DNA of 64,000 nucleotides from Enterococcus sp. BWR-S5 (GCF_016745255.1 NZ_JADOEQ010000017.1:40732-104731); one strand, 5' to 3'; shown: positions 9,127-18,682, numbered from the stretch's first letter. Numbers and translations are program-made. Notes: generated by a model not told the origin, from the letters alone.

Positions 9127-12100
9127 ATGGATAAGATGCAAGCCATTCTCTATTTTGAAGGCTATCGCTATCAACTTCTTCTGGATCATGAAAAAGAACA
9201 GCTTATTTCCAATAGTAATCAGGCAGCACTGCATATGCCGTTACCGCAGGAAAAAGAATTGGTTCTCTACTATGAAGATGGCTGGTACCTAAAGCAAGAT
9301 GAAACAGAGCAGCAATTGACTGTAGATGAAGTGCTGACAATAACACTTGATGATGAGCAGGAAATGAGTTTGCTTATTACACCTGTACAGAAAAAAATGG
9401 TTTTTGACCTGTTGGATAAAACGGAGCTGATTATTGGGCACGAGCGTGGTGTGTCTCTTGCGCTTACAGAAAAACATTTCTCTGCTGTAATGAAAAAATC
9501 CGGTGACAATTGGCAACTTCTTTTGCTGGAAGGATTAGCGACATTAAATAATAAAGTCATGATGGAAACGGACTATGTATTGGAAAAAGGCGATGAAATT
9601 TCTTTTGGTCGACATACATTGAAGGTCTTTTCTCATGAAATCCATGCAACAAGAGGAACGGTTGCCGATTCAACTCTTTGTGAGATTTATCGTTCTCGCT
9701 ATGAGATGTATGAAGACTATCCTGATTTCCATCGCTCACCACGTATCATTTATCGTGAACCGGAGGAAAAAGTAACCATCAATGCACCAAGTGATCCGAA
9801 GGATGAGCCGAAGGAACAGTTGGTGAAGATTATTTTACCACCGCTGGGTATGTTGGCAGTAACAGCCTTAATGGCATTTCTCCGTTCAAACATGCTGTTT
9901 GTCCTAGCCAGTGGAGCGACAACCTTGATGACGCTAACCTTCTCTATTCAAAGCTATTTTAAAAACAAGAAGGAACATAAGCAAAGCTTGGTTGATCGTG
10001 AAGTACAATACAACAAATACTTAGTTGATAAATCTGTCGAGCTGTACCAGATGAATGAAAAGCAGCGTCAAGGACAGCATTATCATTATCCAAGCGTTGT
10101 GGAACTGTTGGAGATGGGGAAAACATACAGCCCACGTATCTATGAAAAAACAGCTCTTCACTTTGACTTCCTGTACTATCGTTTAGGCTTGGGAAGAGTA
10201 CAAAGTACCAGTTCAATTGATTACTCAAACAAGGAACGTGGAAAAGAAACGGATAATTTGGAAAAGTCAGGCTATGAGCTGTATACAAAAAGCCTTGAGC
10301 TTGATGAAATGCCAATTTTGGCGAATCTGGTCAATGGTCCTGTCGGTTATATCGGACCAAGGAATTTTGTGTTGGAACAGTTGCACTTACTGGTTAATCA
10401 ATTATCTTTATTCCACAGTTATCATGACTTACAATTTATCTCTATTTTCCCTGAAAGCGAAAAGGATCAGTGGGAATGGATGCGTTGGCTGCCTCATGCA
10501 AAATTGCAGGATGTAAACGTTCGGGGATTTGTTTATAACCAACGAAGCCGTGACCAAGTATTGAACAGTTTGAATCAGATTTTGAAAAACCGTAAGAATG
10601 CGTTGGCAGAAAATGGTAATAGTCGAGACAGTACCCTGTTTACGCCACACTATGTCGTGATGATTACGGATGAGAAATTGATTCTTGACCATGTCATTAT
10701 GGAATTCTTTAATGAAGATCCAAGCGAATTAGGCTGTAGTGTCATTTTTGTTGAAGATGTATTGAGTAGCTTATCTGATAACATCAAAACAGTTATTGAT
10801 ATTCGCGATCGAAATACTGGTGTCCTATTGCTGGAAAAAGGTCAGCTGAAAAATACGAAATTCCAATTGGATCATTTCCCTGCTGGCTTTGATAAAGAAG
10901 CGTTGCCAAGATTATTGGCTCCGCTGAATCATTTACAGAATCTGAAATCTAGTATTCCTGAGGCCGTGACTTTCCTTGAAATGTATGGCATCGAAACCTT
11001 CAATGAATTCAACGTGACGCAGCGTTGGGCACAGAACTCGCCCCATAAAACCCTGGCTGTTCCATTGGGACTGCGAGGAAAAGATGATATCGTGATGCTG
11101 AATCTTCATGAGAAGGCACATGGACCGCATGGCTTGGTTGCCGGAACGACTGGTTCAGGTAAATCAGAAATTGTCCAAAGTTATATTTTGAGTTTAGCCG
11201 TGAATTTCCATCCCTATGATGTAGCTTTCCTACTGATTGACTACAAGGGTGGGGGAATGGCAAACCTGTTTAGAAACTTGCCGCATTTATTGGGGAGTAT
11301 CACCAACTTGGATGGCGCACAGAGTATGCGGGCACTGATTTCCATTAATGCCGAGCTGAAACGTCGTCAGCGTCTGTTTTCTGAAAACAACGTGAACCAT
11401 ATCAATCAATATCAGAAGCTGTATAAGAGTGGGGATGTATCAGAGCCTATGCCTCACTTGTTCCTAATTAGTGATGAGTTTGCCGAGCTGAAATCAGAGC
11501 AGCCTGAATTTATGAAAGAGCTGGTTTCAACCGCTCGTATCGGACGTTCCTTAGGGATTCACTTGATTTTGGCGACACAGAAGCCATCAGGTGTGGTAAA
11601 CGATCAAATCTGGAGTAACTCGAAATTCAAGCTTTGTCTGAAGGTTGCAGATAAAGCGGATAGTATGGAAATGCTGAAAACACCGGATGCTGCGGAAATC
11701 ACACAGGCTGGACGTTCATACCTGCAGGTTGGGAATAACGAAATCTACGAATTGTTCCAAAGTGCGTGGAGTGGAGCCGACTATCAGCCGGATAAAGACG
11801 ATCAGCAAATCGAAGACCATACCATTTATCTAGTGAATGAGTTAGGTCAGTATGAAATCCTCAGTGAAGATTTGAGTGGGTTGGAAAATGTTGATGATGT
11901 GAAGCAAATCCCAACAGAGCTGGATGCAATCATTGATGGTATTCATGAAGTAGCAGAGCAGGAAAATATCACTCCATTGCCAAGACCATGGCTGCCGCCA
12001 TTGGAAGAACGTATCGTAGTAACAGACTTGCATGAAGTAGACTTCAAAGAAGAATGGGCATCAGAGAAGCAGCATTTGGTACCAACTATTGGTGTAGTAG

Positions 12101-13635
12101 ACGTTCCAAGTATGCAGGCACAGGAAACCTTGAAGCTAGATATGACGAATGAAGGACACATGGCTGTCTTCAGCAGTCCAGGTTACGGAAAGAGTACCTT
12201 CATGCAGAATGTCGTAATGGATTTGGCACGTGTGCACAATCCTGAACGCCTGCATGTGTATCTGCTTGATTTCGGAACAAACGGTTTGCTTCCACTGAAA
12301 CGATTGCCACATGTCGCAGACACGATGGCTATTGATGAAGAAGAGAAAATCGCTAAGTTCGCACGAAGAATCAATGATGAACTAAAACGTCGTAAAAAGC
12401 TGTTGAGTGAGTTCTCTGTTGCAACGTTGGAAATGTACGAAAAAGCCAGTGGCAAAGAAGAACCAATCATTTTGATTCTATTAGATGGTTACGAAGGAAT
12501 GAAGGGCTCGAAATTTGAAGAGATGCTGGATAAAGTCATCACTCAGGTAGCTCGTGAAGGTGCCGGTATCGGTATTCACTTACTGCTATCAGCAGGCCGT
12601 CAAAACGCAATGCGTATGAACCTTTCAAGTAATATCAAGCTGCAAATTGCATTGAAAATGATTGATGATGCTGAGCCTCGCTCAATCGTCGGCAGAACGA
12701 CCTTAACAATTGATGACCTTCCAGGTCGTGGCTTAATCAAGTTGGATGAGCCGGAATTATTCCAAGCAGCTCTACCGGCAGTCGGAGAAGACACCTTGAA
12801 AATCATCGAAGCAATCCAAGCAGAAGTCTCTGAAATGGACGCTCATTGGACCGGTGAGAGACCGGAAGAGATTCCGATGATGCCTGAGGTATTCAGTTTC
12901 GAAGAGTTCAAGGAAATTGCTAGTGTACGCAAGCAGATTGCAACAAAACAATTATTACCTATTGGCTTAGATTTTGAAGATGTGCAAAGTGTTGCTTGGT
13001 ATCCTAAAAATGCACACTTGTTGTATGCGTATGCAAAACCAACCGATGGAGAAAGCTTTGCTCACCATGCGCTGGATACTCTATTGGGGCAAGGGCATAA
13101 AGTGCTGTTATTTGATAGTGGTCAGAGTAGTCTATATACCAAATATGAACAAGTTAATGTCGCTGCGACAACTCAGGAAGACCATGAAGAATTGATAACT
13201 GCTATCCAAGAAAGAATCCAACAAAGAACAGATGATTTCTTCGCTTATCAAAAGGAGAATGGAAGCATTTCTCAAGTAGAATATTTTGAAAAGCATGCAG
13301 AACCATTATTTGTTGTTCTTAACAACGTCAATAAATTCGTTGGATCATTAAATAGTAAGGCACAGGCAGCATTAGTAACCGTCTATCTTGAAGGAAAAGA
13401 TAGAGGCGTACATTTACTTTCTATTGGTGACGCATTTGAATTAGGTAAGGGCTACGATGACGTAAGCAAGACGATCAAGAAAGCAGAGGAAGCAATACTT
13501 AAAGTCAGACTTAATGATCAGACATTCTTGACTGTCAATAATAAGAGTTATAAAGAGGAAAATCTGAAAGAAGATGAGGGATACTTTATCCAAAATAGTA
13601 TTGCCCATAAGATTCAGCAACCAAGAAATCAATAA
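9127..13635 (+). CDS. essC: FtsK/SpoIIIE-type ATPase EssC, type VII motor
   Basis: This 1,502-residue protein is the energising ATPase of the secretion system. Residues ~1-190 contain two FHA-like domains. Two transmembrane helices follow at ~235-280, then FtsK/SpoIIIE domains. D1 has Walker A GTTGSGKS at ~673-680 and Walker B LLIDYKGGG. D2 has Walker A SSPGYGKS at ~1016-1023 and Walker B ILLDGYEG. D3 (~1250-1500) lacks a good Walker A; the equivalent place reads AKPTDGES. In S. aureus the EssC C-terminus varies between strains and goes with different effector sets, so D3 here is probably matched to the effectors downstream. No terminator separates it from the wall hydrolase gene 40 bp downstream. 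Confidence 0.95.
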   Translation: MDKMQAILYFEGYRYQLLLDHEKEQLISNSNQAALHMPLPQEKELVLYYEDGWYLKQDETEQQLTVDEVLTITLDDEQEMSLLITPVQKKMVFDLLDKTELIIGHERGVSLALTEKHFSAVMKKSGDNWQLLLLEGLATLNNKVMMETDYVLEKGDEISFGRHTLKVFSHEIHATRGTVADSTLCEIYRSRYEMYEDYPDFHRSPRIIYREPEEKVTINAPSDPKDEPKEQLVKIILPPLGMLAVTALMAFLRSNMLFVLASGATTLMTLTFSIQSYFKNKKEHKQSLVDREVQYNKYLVDKSVELYQMNEKQRQGQHYHYPSVVELLEMGKTYSPRIYEKTALHFDFLYYRLGLGRVQSTSSIDYSNKERGKETDNLEKSGYELYTKSLELDEMPILANLVNGPVGYIGPRNFVLEQLHLLVNQLSLFHSYHDLQFISIFPESEKDQWEWMRWLPHAKLQDVNVRGFVYNQRSRDQVLNSLNQILKNRKNALAENGNSRDSTLFTPHYVVMITDEKLILDHVIMEFFNEDPSELGCSVIFVEDVLSSLSDNIKTVIDIRDRNTGVLLLEKGQLKNTKFQLDHFPAGFDKEALPRLLAPLNHLQNLKSSIPEAVTFLEMYGIETFNEFNVTQRWAQNSPHKTLAVPLGLRGKDDIVMLNLHEKAHGPHGLVAGTTGSGKSEIVQSYILSLAVNFHPYDVAFLLIDYKGGGMANLFRNLPHLLGSITNLDGAQSMRALISINAELKRRQRLFSENNVNHINQYQKLYKSGDVSEPMPHLFLISDEFAELKSEQPEFMKELVSTARIGRSLGIHLILATQKPSGVVNDQIWSNSKFKLCLKVADKADSMEMLKTPDAAEITQAGRSYLQVGNNEIYELFQSAWSGADYQPDKDDQQIEDHTIYLVNELGQYEILSEDLSGLENVDDVKQIPTELDAIIDGIHEVAEQENITPLPRPWLPPLEERIVVTDLHEVDFKEEWASEKQHLVPTIGVVDVPSMQAQETLKLDMTNEGHMAVFSSPGYGKSTFMQNVVMDLARVHNPERLHVYLLDFGTNGLLPLKRLPHVADTMAIDEEEKIAKFARRINDELKRRKKLLSEFSVATLEMYEKASGKEEPIILILLDGYEGMKGSKFEEMLDKVITQVAREGAGIGIHLLLSAGRQNAMRMNLSSNIKLQIALKMIDDAEPRSIVGRTTLTIDDLPGRGLIKLDEPELFQAALPAVGEDTLKIIEAIQAEVSEMDAHWTGERPEEIPMMPEVFSFEEFKEIASVRKQIATKQLLPIGLDFEDVQSVAWYPKNAHLLYAYAKPTDGESFAHHALDTLLGQGHKVLLFDSGQSSLYTKYEQVNVAATTQEDHEELITAIQERIQQRTDDFFAYQKENGSISQVEYFEKHAEPLFVVLNNVNKFVGSLNSKAQAALVTVYLEGKDRGVHLLSIGDAFELGKGYDDVSKTIKKAEEAILKVRLNDQTFLTVNNKSYKEENLKEDEGYFIQNSIAHKIQQPRNQ

Positions 13636-13675
13636 GAAAATGATTTTTACTAAACAAAGGAGCACAAAAACGCAT

Positions 13676-15004
13676 ATGAAGCGAAAAGTAATGGCAATAT
13701 GCACATTAAGTTTGTTGCTGGTACAGACATTTACTCCAATGATTGTTTATGGAGCAGAAAATGCTGACGCCGAGATAACTGTTCCAGAAACAGGAACAGG
13801 TGAGACAACAGAAGAAACGACAGATAGTAGTACATCAGAAAGTACGGATAGTAGTAATACCGGTGAAAGTTCAACAGGTGACTCAGGTTCTGGAACAACA
13901 GACTCAAGTACTTCTCCGGAGATTCCGGAAGTACCTGCACCACCGGTAGAAACACCACAGGTACCTCAAACACCGGCACAGCCAACACCTGCGCCAAGCA
14001 CACCACCAACTCAGACTTGGACTGATACTGGTGGCACAGGAACGGCGCAATCAGTAGCACCGGAAGCAGGAACGATTTCCGTTAATCGTAATGAACCAAC
14101 GGATTTGTTCATTTTAAGGATTGGTGAAAAGGCGCGTAAGGTAGGGCAAGAACATGGTCTCTATGCCTCGGTAATGATTGCACAAGCCATTTTGGAAACA
14201 GGTTCAGGCGGTAGTCAGCTTAGCCAAGAGCCTTATTACAATTTATTTGGTATTAAGGGAGATCATGAAGGGCAATCAGTGACCTTTACAACGTATGAGG
14301 ATGATGGTTCAGGTAACTGGTACCAGATTCAATCGGCGTTCAGGCAATACCCAAGCTATACGGAATCTTTTGAGGATTATGCTGAGTTATTGAAGGATGG
14401 CACTGAGTGGAATCCGACGATTTACGAAGGAACGTGGAAAGAGAAGGCGGCTAGTTATCGTGAAGCAACCAAAGCATTAACAGGTGTGTATGCAACAGAT
14501 ACGCTCTACGATGAAAAACTGAATGCCTTTATCGAAGAATATGAACTGACAGAATATGATAAGGCAGAACCATCTACTTCTTCAGGTGGTCTGATTATAG
14601 CTGACAGTCATCCAGACAGTGATTTCAAAGACTATGCAGGCGAAAGTTACCATGGTGCCGAGTATTATGCTGCAGGAAATTGTACACAGTATGCCTATAA
14701 CCGAGTTGTTCAGCTTGGCGGATATGTTGAAGTGAACATGGGGAATGGTATGGACTGGGGCGCAACAGGAAAAGCGCGCGGCTATGAGGTCAGTCACGAA
14801 CCAAAAGCAGGTACAGCACTGTGCTTCCAACCGGGAGTAGCAGGGGCAGACAGCACATATGGCCATGTGGCTTTTGTTGAACATGTCTATGAAGATGGGT
14901 CAATTTTAATTTCAGAAATGAATGCAGTCGGTCTGGGTGTCGTATCCTTTAGGATGATTGATAAACAGACAGCAGAGATTTTGACTTACATTACACCAAA
15001 ATAA
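13676..15004 (+). CDS. Secreted glucosaminidase + CHAP wall hydrolase of the T7 locus
   Basis: This 442-residue bifunctional peptidoglycan hydrolase begins with a signal peptide (~1-25), then an acidic Thr/Ser linker and a Pro-rich linker (~30-130). A glucosaminidase domain of the GH73/FlgJ type (~140-290) carries the QAILETGSG and YYNLFGIKG motifs. A CHAP amidase/endopeptidase domain (~320-442) has Cys336 (GNCTQYAYN) and His397 (GHVAFVEHV) as likely catalytic residues. The start at 13676 gives a clean signal peptide and follows AAGGAG at 13657-13662; a longer frame starting inside essC is less likely. Its position after essC suggests it opens the wall for the secretion machine, as EssH does in S. 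aureus. That role is inferred from context. Confidence 0.9.
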   Translation: MKRKVMAICTLSLLLVQTFTPMIVYGAENADAEITVPETGTGETTEETTDSSTSESTDSSNTGESSTGDSGSGTTDSSTSPEIPEVPAPPVETPQVPQTPAQPTPAPSTPPTQTWTDTGGTGTAQSVAPEAGTISVNRNEPTDLFILRIGEKARKVGQEHGLYASVMIAQAILETGSGGSQLSQEPYYNLFGIKGDHEGQSVTFTTYEDDGSGNWYQIQSAFRQYPSYTESFEDYAELLKDGTEWNPTIYEGTWKEKAASYREATKALTGVYATDTLYDEKLNAFIEEYELTEYDKAEPSTSSGGLIIADSHPDSDFKDYAGESYHGAEYYAAGNCTQYAYNRVVQLGGYVEVNMGNGMDWGATGKARGYEVSHEPKAGTALCFQPGVAGADSTYGHVAFVEHVYEDGSILISEMNAVGLGVVSFRMIDKQTAEILTYITPK

Positions 15005-15010
15005 TAGAAA

Positions 15011-15110
15011 TACTTCTTTTACTATGTATCGAAACGGAAGTTTCGATACATAGATAAGGGAAGTAAGAAAAGTATTCGTAAAAACGGTAGGTTCAAACAC
15101 ATAGATAATT
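15011..15110 (+). repeat. Perfect hairpin and ~50-bp imperfect repeat before the effector cassette
   Basis: CTATGTATCGAAAC (15022-15035) and GTTTCGATACATAG (15040-15053) form a perfect 14-bp stem with a GGAA loop, framed by TACTTC/GAAGTA. No T-run follows, so it is not a standard terminator. The right half, ACGGAAGTTTCGATACATAG.. at 15034, recurs in diverged form as ACGGTAGGTTCAAACACATAG.. at 15084, about 50 bp on, ending both times in ACATAGATAA. It may be an operator, an mRNA stabiliser or a remnant of duplication. Confidence 0.6.
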
Positions 15111-15125
15111 TGAAAATGGATAATT

Positions 15126-15147
15126 ATTTTTACTTTATCGATAAAAT
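15126..15147 (+). promoter_or_regulatory. Candidate promoter of the T7 effector cassette
   Basis: TTTTTACT followed by GATAAAAT (-10 TAAAAT at 15142-15147) resembles the esxA promoter, where the same two blocks occur with one more base between them. No second or third 21-bp-spaced repeat is seen here, so shared LytTR control is possible but weakly supported. Confidence 0.4.
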
Positions 15148-15201
15148 AGTATTTACTTACCCTTAAGTTAAAGGTTAAATAAAAGGAGGAGAAATGGAGT
15201 T

Positions 15202-15579
15202 ATGAGTAGTTCGGCTAGTATTGCAGCAGATATTACGAAGTTAGAAGGAAAGAAGGCTAAACTGCTCGCTTTTGCGAGTCAGTTATCTGGAACTAAAATA
15301 ACATCTTCATATGGGGTCACGAGAGATGCTGATAAAATGGACGGAGATAAGTATAAAGAACACCATGAGAATGCCAAGGATTTGGTTACAAACTGTGTCA
15401 GTGATGTCAAAGCTGAGAGAAGCAGTGTAGTTTCAAGCTTAAAAAATAAGGCGACAGCCTATGATATACAGATTCAAAGCTTGAGGAATTCTTATCATGT
15501 AGCTATGGCGAGAGAAGAAAATGAACGAATGATAGCGAGAGCAAAAGCAGAAGAGGCAGCTGAAAAAGCGAAAGCCTAA
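15202..15579 (+). CDS. Small helical T7 partner protein (YwqH/DUF5082-like)
   Basis: This 125-residue all-helical protein has no signal peptide and ends in a long Ala/Glu/Lys/Arg helix. Such proteins (YwqH/DUF5082 type, or Lap/WXG-like partners) usually precede LXG toxin genes and act as targeting partners for the effector. A KMDGDKY segment lies where a WxG-like turn would be. The ATG at 15202 follows AAGGAGGA at 15183-15190. An earlier ATG at 15194 opens a three-codon frame (Met-Glu-Leu-stop) whose TGA overlaps this start, possibly just chance. The gene is 15 bp upstream of the LXG-like gene. The family assignment is by pattern and context and is only moderately sure. Confidence 0.7.
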   Translation: MSSSASIAADITKLEGKKAKLLAFASQLSGTKITSSYGVTRDADKMDGDKYKEHHENAKDLVTNCVSDVKAERSSVVSSLKNKATAYDIQIQSLRNSYHVAMAREENERMIARAKAEEAAEKAKA

Positions 15580-15594
15580 AAAGGAGGGAAAAGA

Positions 15595-17658
15595 ATGGCA
15601 GTAAAAATCGATAAAATTTCTGGACTACAGGAAATGAGTAGTACATTAACAAGTTATTCTCAAACAATTACAGATGCGACACAAGATGCTAGTACAAAGC
15701 TATCTGCAAAAATAGAAGGGCAACAGGCGGATGCGTTGAATGCCTACTTGGAAATAATCAATGATATGAGTAGTAAGGTCTACGTAGAATATCCACAGCA
15801 AATTACATTATTCGCTAGAAAATTAGATATATATCATGGAGCTGTTACAGGAGAAGGCTTTTCTACGAAGGTTCGTTCTTCTGTGCCAGGTGTGGAAGAC
15901 GATTATTGTGACAAGCTTGTCAAAAGGGAAGAGAAGCTAACAGGGCAAATCGATGAGATGAAAAAAGTAATTGATGAAATTTTAGCCGATTCAGATGCAG
16001 CAGCTGCGATAACCAGTGATCCTGCTACTACGATTAGCAGTAAAAAGGATGCCTTTCAAACAGATGTTGATACATGTGTTACAGCTATAAAGAAGACGAG
16101 AAGTAATCTACAAGAAGCTGTAGATACATTCAAAAGTGATTTAGAAGGAGTCAAGGAGACTCTTTCCGGATTGAAGTCATCAATCGAAACAGTATCAATG
16201 ATTACTGATCCGAAAAATGGGTTATCAGCATCAACTGCTGTTGCTCTTATTGCTAGTGGAAAAATGGATGCTGGAAGTATTCCGGGATTTTTGAACGGTA
16301 TAAAGAAGGAAAATGATGCAAAAGCATTAGAATATCTACTGAATGAAGACTATAAAAGCTATTTTGAATTAGATGCGACGAAAATTGGTGATGTACCAAG
16401 TGCTTTATTAGTTAAGCAGTTAGCAGATATTACAAATATGCCAGCTGAAACAATGAATGAGATAGAACAAAAAAAATTGCAATCAATACTCAATCATTTA
16501 ATGGGATTGAATTCTGAAGCAGCAATTGAAGCACATTTACAAAATATGTTAAATGCTTCTGATGTATTGAGCTTACAGTATGCAGCTATATTAGCTACGA
16601 AATCAGAAGATTTAGGCTATGAAATGACAGAGGTTGAAAGGCAAAAACTATTAGAACAATTTGAGAAAATGAATGCTCTTGGAAGTTTGTGGATGACTCT
16701 CTATGCTGCAGAGACACCTGCGGGAACGAGCACAAAAGAATATGGACATCATACTGCCAAAGGGGAAGAAACATTACGTTTTAGTCTAGATGGCTTAACT
16801 TTATCTGCGGGTGGCCAGTTTTCATTTGGCATCAAGCAAAATAGCACTATAAAAGCAAATGGTCAGGTTTATGAAGGTGAGAAAATCCAATCATACAATT
16901 CTTTGTTTCATGAGAATTACTCCGCAACGTCAGCTGCTGGTGAAAGTCGAAAATTGGCAGAGATACAGGAACAGCGGCAAGCATACTTGGAGGAGTTATT
17001 AAAGAATGGTTTGATTACGACTATTGGAGTTTTTAATCCTGCTGTTGGCACCGGTTTGCTATTTTTAGACGCTCTTGCTACTCAGAATACAACAAGTCTT
17101 TTAAGAGGAAATGATGTAGCTAAAAATATGATGGATAAGAACGCTGACTATTATAAAGGATTGACAAAAGTAACGGATAATAGCGTGAAATACTTGAAGT
17201 TAATTATCGACTATCAAAAAAATATGTCAGGTGCAGATAAGAAAACAGCAGCTGCTGAAGAGGATATCATGTCAGCAATTATTGGAAAAGGTGGACGAGA
17301 GGGCAATTTGATTCTGGGAGATAATGGACAGAAGACAATTGCTTTTGAAGATGGCATGCCAACAGTAGAGTCGATTGCGCGATTAAACGAGCTGAATAAT
17401 TGTGGTTTGACAAATTATCCTTATCCAGGAGAGCAATCTCTTGTTGAACGAGCAAAGGATGGCTATGCTTTAAATGGTGTTAATAATTTAAACGAGCTAC
17501 CTCCTGCTCAGAAGTATTTATTAAATATAGGTGGATATTCACTGGGAGATGAAGGTTGTAGCCCAAGTGAAGTACGAGCAGCACTAAATGATATAGCAAG
17601 TAAAACAGGACTTAAATCTTCTGACTTTTTTGATTACATTGAAGACATTGGAAAGTAA
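15595..17658 (+). CDS. LXG-like type VII effector with unrecognised C-terminus
   Basis: This 687-residue protein has no Sec signal. Residues ~1-210 form a long helical region with LXG-domain character: helix pairs, Thr/Ser-rich stretches, and a GFSTKVRSS segment near residue 90. The middle (~340-450) contains a beta-rich Gly/Ser patch. A hydrophobic stretch at ~475-500 (GLITTIGVFNPAVGTGLLFL) could insert into membranes. The last ~110 residues (~575-687) are the likely effector domain but match no toxin family I know. They contain two Cys residues (NNCGLTN and EGCSPSE). Position after a YwqH-like partner and before a membrane-anchored protein fits an antibacterial LXG toxin cassette. Toxicity itself is an inference. 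Confidence 0.7.
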   Translation: MAVKIDKISGLQEMSSTLTSYSQTITDATQDASTKLSAKIEGQQADALNAYLEIINDMSSKVYVEYPQQITLFARKLDIYHGAVTGEGFSTKVRSSVPGVEDDYCDKLVKREEKLTGQIDEMKKVIDEILADSDAAAAITSDPATTISSKKDAFQTDVDTCVTAIKKTRSNLQEAVDTFKSDLEGVKETLSGLKSSIETVSMITDPKNGLSASTAVALIASGKMDAGSIPGFLNGIKKENDAKALEYLLNEDYKSYFELDATKIGDVPSALLVKQLADITNMPAETMNEIEQKKLQSILNHLMGLNSEAAIEAHLQNMLNASDVLSLQYAAILATKSEDLGYEMTEVERQKLLEQFEKMNALGSLWMTLYAAETPAGTSTKEYGHHTAKGEETLRFSLDGLTLSAGGQFSFGIKQNSTIKANGQVYEGEKIQSYNSLFHENYSATSAAGESRKLAEIQEQRQAYLEELLKNGLITTIGVFNPAVGTGLLFLDALATQNTTSLLRGNDVAKNMMDKNADYYKGLTKVTDNSVKYLKLIIDYQKNMSGADKKTAAAEEDIMSAIIGKGGREGNLILGDNGQKTIAFEDGMPTVESIARLNELNNCGLTNYPYPGEQSLVERAKDGYALNGVNNLNELPPAQKYLLNIGGYSLGDEGCSPSEVRAALNDIASKTGLKSSDFFDYIEDIGK

Positions 17659-17671
17659 GAGGTAAGTAGAA

Positions 17672-18661
17672 ATGAAAAGGCATAGGAAACAAATAGGCAT
17701 TAGTGTGTCAATAGTTTTAGTTTTAGCAGTAGTTAGTATAGGTTATTTCTGGATTCAAAAGAACCAGGATAAGGAAGAATCATTAGAAATACCTACTGTA
17801 GTTATCATCGAACCAAGAGAAGTTACTTTTCGAACGATTGAAGGTACAACTGCTATAGCGAGTAAGTGGTTGTTACCAGGACCAGATAAAGTAGAGGAAG
17901 GGAAAAAATATTCATATGTGGGTAGTAATCCAATGGCAACGATGGAATATATGGCTTATGAGGACTCGCAGAAGCTATTGACCTATAATTCTAGCGAAAT
18001 TGACCCTACAGTGGAAGTTGAAAAGTCATTGCTTCATGTTTATAAAAGGGAAAGTAATGAAATTGTTAAGTTCAAGGAAATCGATATGAAACAAGCGTTG
18101 GCAAATTACAATGTAGATTATGCTCCTTTTATGACGGATGGAATGTTAATGATTGATGGTAAATCCTATGTAAAGATTAACCTTTATGAGAAATCGTTAG
18201 CTGATTATGGTAGTCGTTGGATTTATTTAGGGGTAGAAGATGAAGATATTATAGAAAATTTGGCTGGAAAAGATACTAGCCATAATAGATTATACGATAT
18301 AGATTCTAAAATACTTTTGAGCAAGTATTCAAATCTTTCTGGAAAATATATTGTAGATAATACGATGTGGTCTTCTCATTTTTGGTATTTAAGTAATACA
18401 GATATGTCTACTAGTGGATTTTTGATAGAATTTCCAGAAATGAAAAAATTTCTTACTCTTAAGGATAATGAACGTGCGAGTATTTTTTTTCCAGACCTAT
18501 CAATTTCTGTAGAAACAATTGCGAAATGGTTCATGCCAGTAGGGACTGATATGTATGAAGGTTTAGTTCTATATGGAGAGTATAGTAAAGATGGTCAGGA
18601 CCATGAAATTCACTCATTGGAAGAGTTTCGAGAGTGGTTTAAAGACACAGAAGATTTATAA
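17672..18661 (+). CDS. Membrane-anchored extracytoplasmic protein, candidate immunity
   Basis: This 329-residue protein has a basic N-terminus, one transmembrane helix at ~8-29, and a ~295-residue domain predicted outside the membrane. It has no lipobox, no LPXTG and no recognised domain; the region is rich in aromatic and charged residues with mixed alpha/beta character. It begins 13 bp after the LXG-like gene, where LXG loci usually carry the cognate immunity gene. Outward-facing anchored immunity proteins are known for toxins acting on the cell surface (TipC against TelC in Streptococcus intermedius), so protection against an outside-acting effector is plausible. It could instead be an accessory of secretion. 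The ribosome site (AGAGGTAAG) is modest. Confidence 0.55.
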   Translation: MKRHRKQIGISVSIVLVLAVVSIGYFWIQKNQDKEESLEIPTVVIIEPREVTFRTIEGTTAIASKWLLPGPDKVEEGKKYSYVGSNPMATMEYMAYEDSQKLLTYNSSEIDPTVEVEKSLLHVYKRESNEIVKFKEIDMKQALANYNVDYAPFMTDGMLMIDGKSYVKINLYEKSLADYGSRWIYLGVEDEDIIENLAGKDTSHNRLYDIDSKILLSKYSNLSGKYIVDNTMWSSHFWYLSNTDMSTSGFLIEFPEMKKFLTLKDNERASIFFPDLSISVETIAKWFMPVGTDMYEGLVLYGEYSKDGQDHEIHSLEEFREWFKDTEDL

Positions 18662-18682
18662 AAAGGTTGAAAGGAGAAAATT

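Noticed and set aside
13574..13675. Longer start of the wall hydrolase inside essC
   Set aside because: It would add 34 residues before a clean signal peptide, and a ribosome site lies just before 13676.
15118..15147. LytTR direct repeats at the effector cassette promoter
   Set aside because: Only one T-tract/ACT block resembles the esxA repeats; no copy 21 bp upstream was found, so it was not called an operator.
15194..15205. Three-codon frame (Met-Glu-Leu-stop) overlapping the 15202 start
   Set aside because: Too short to judge; likely chance, though coupling cannot be excluded.
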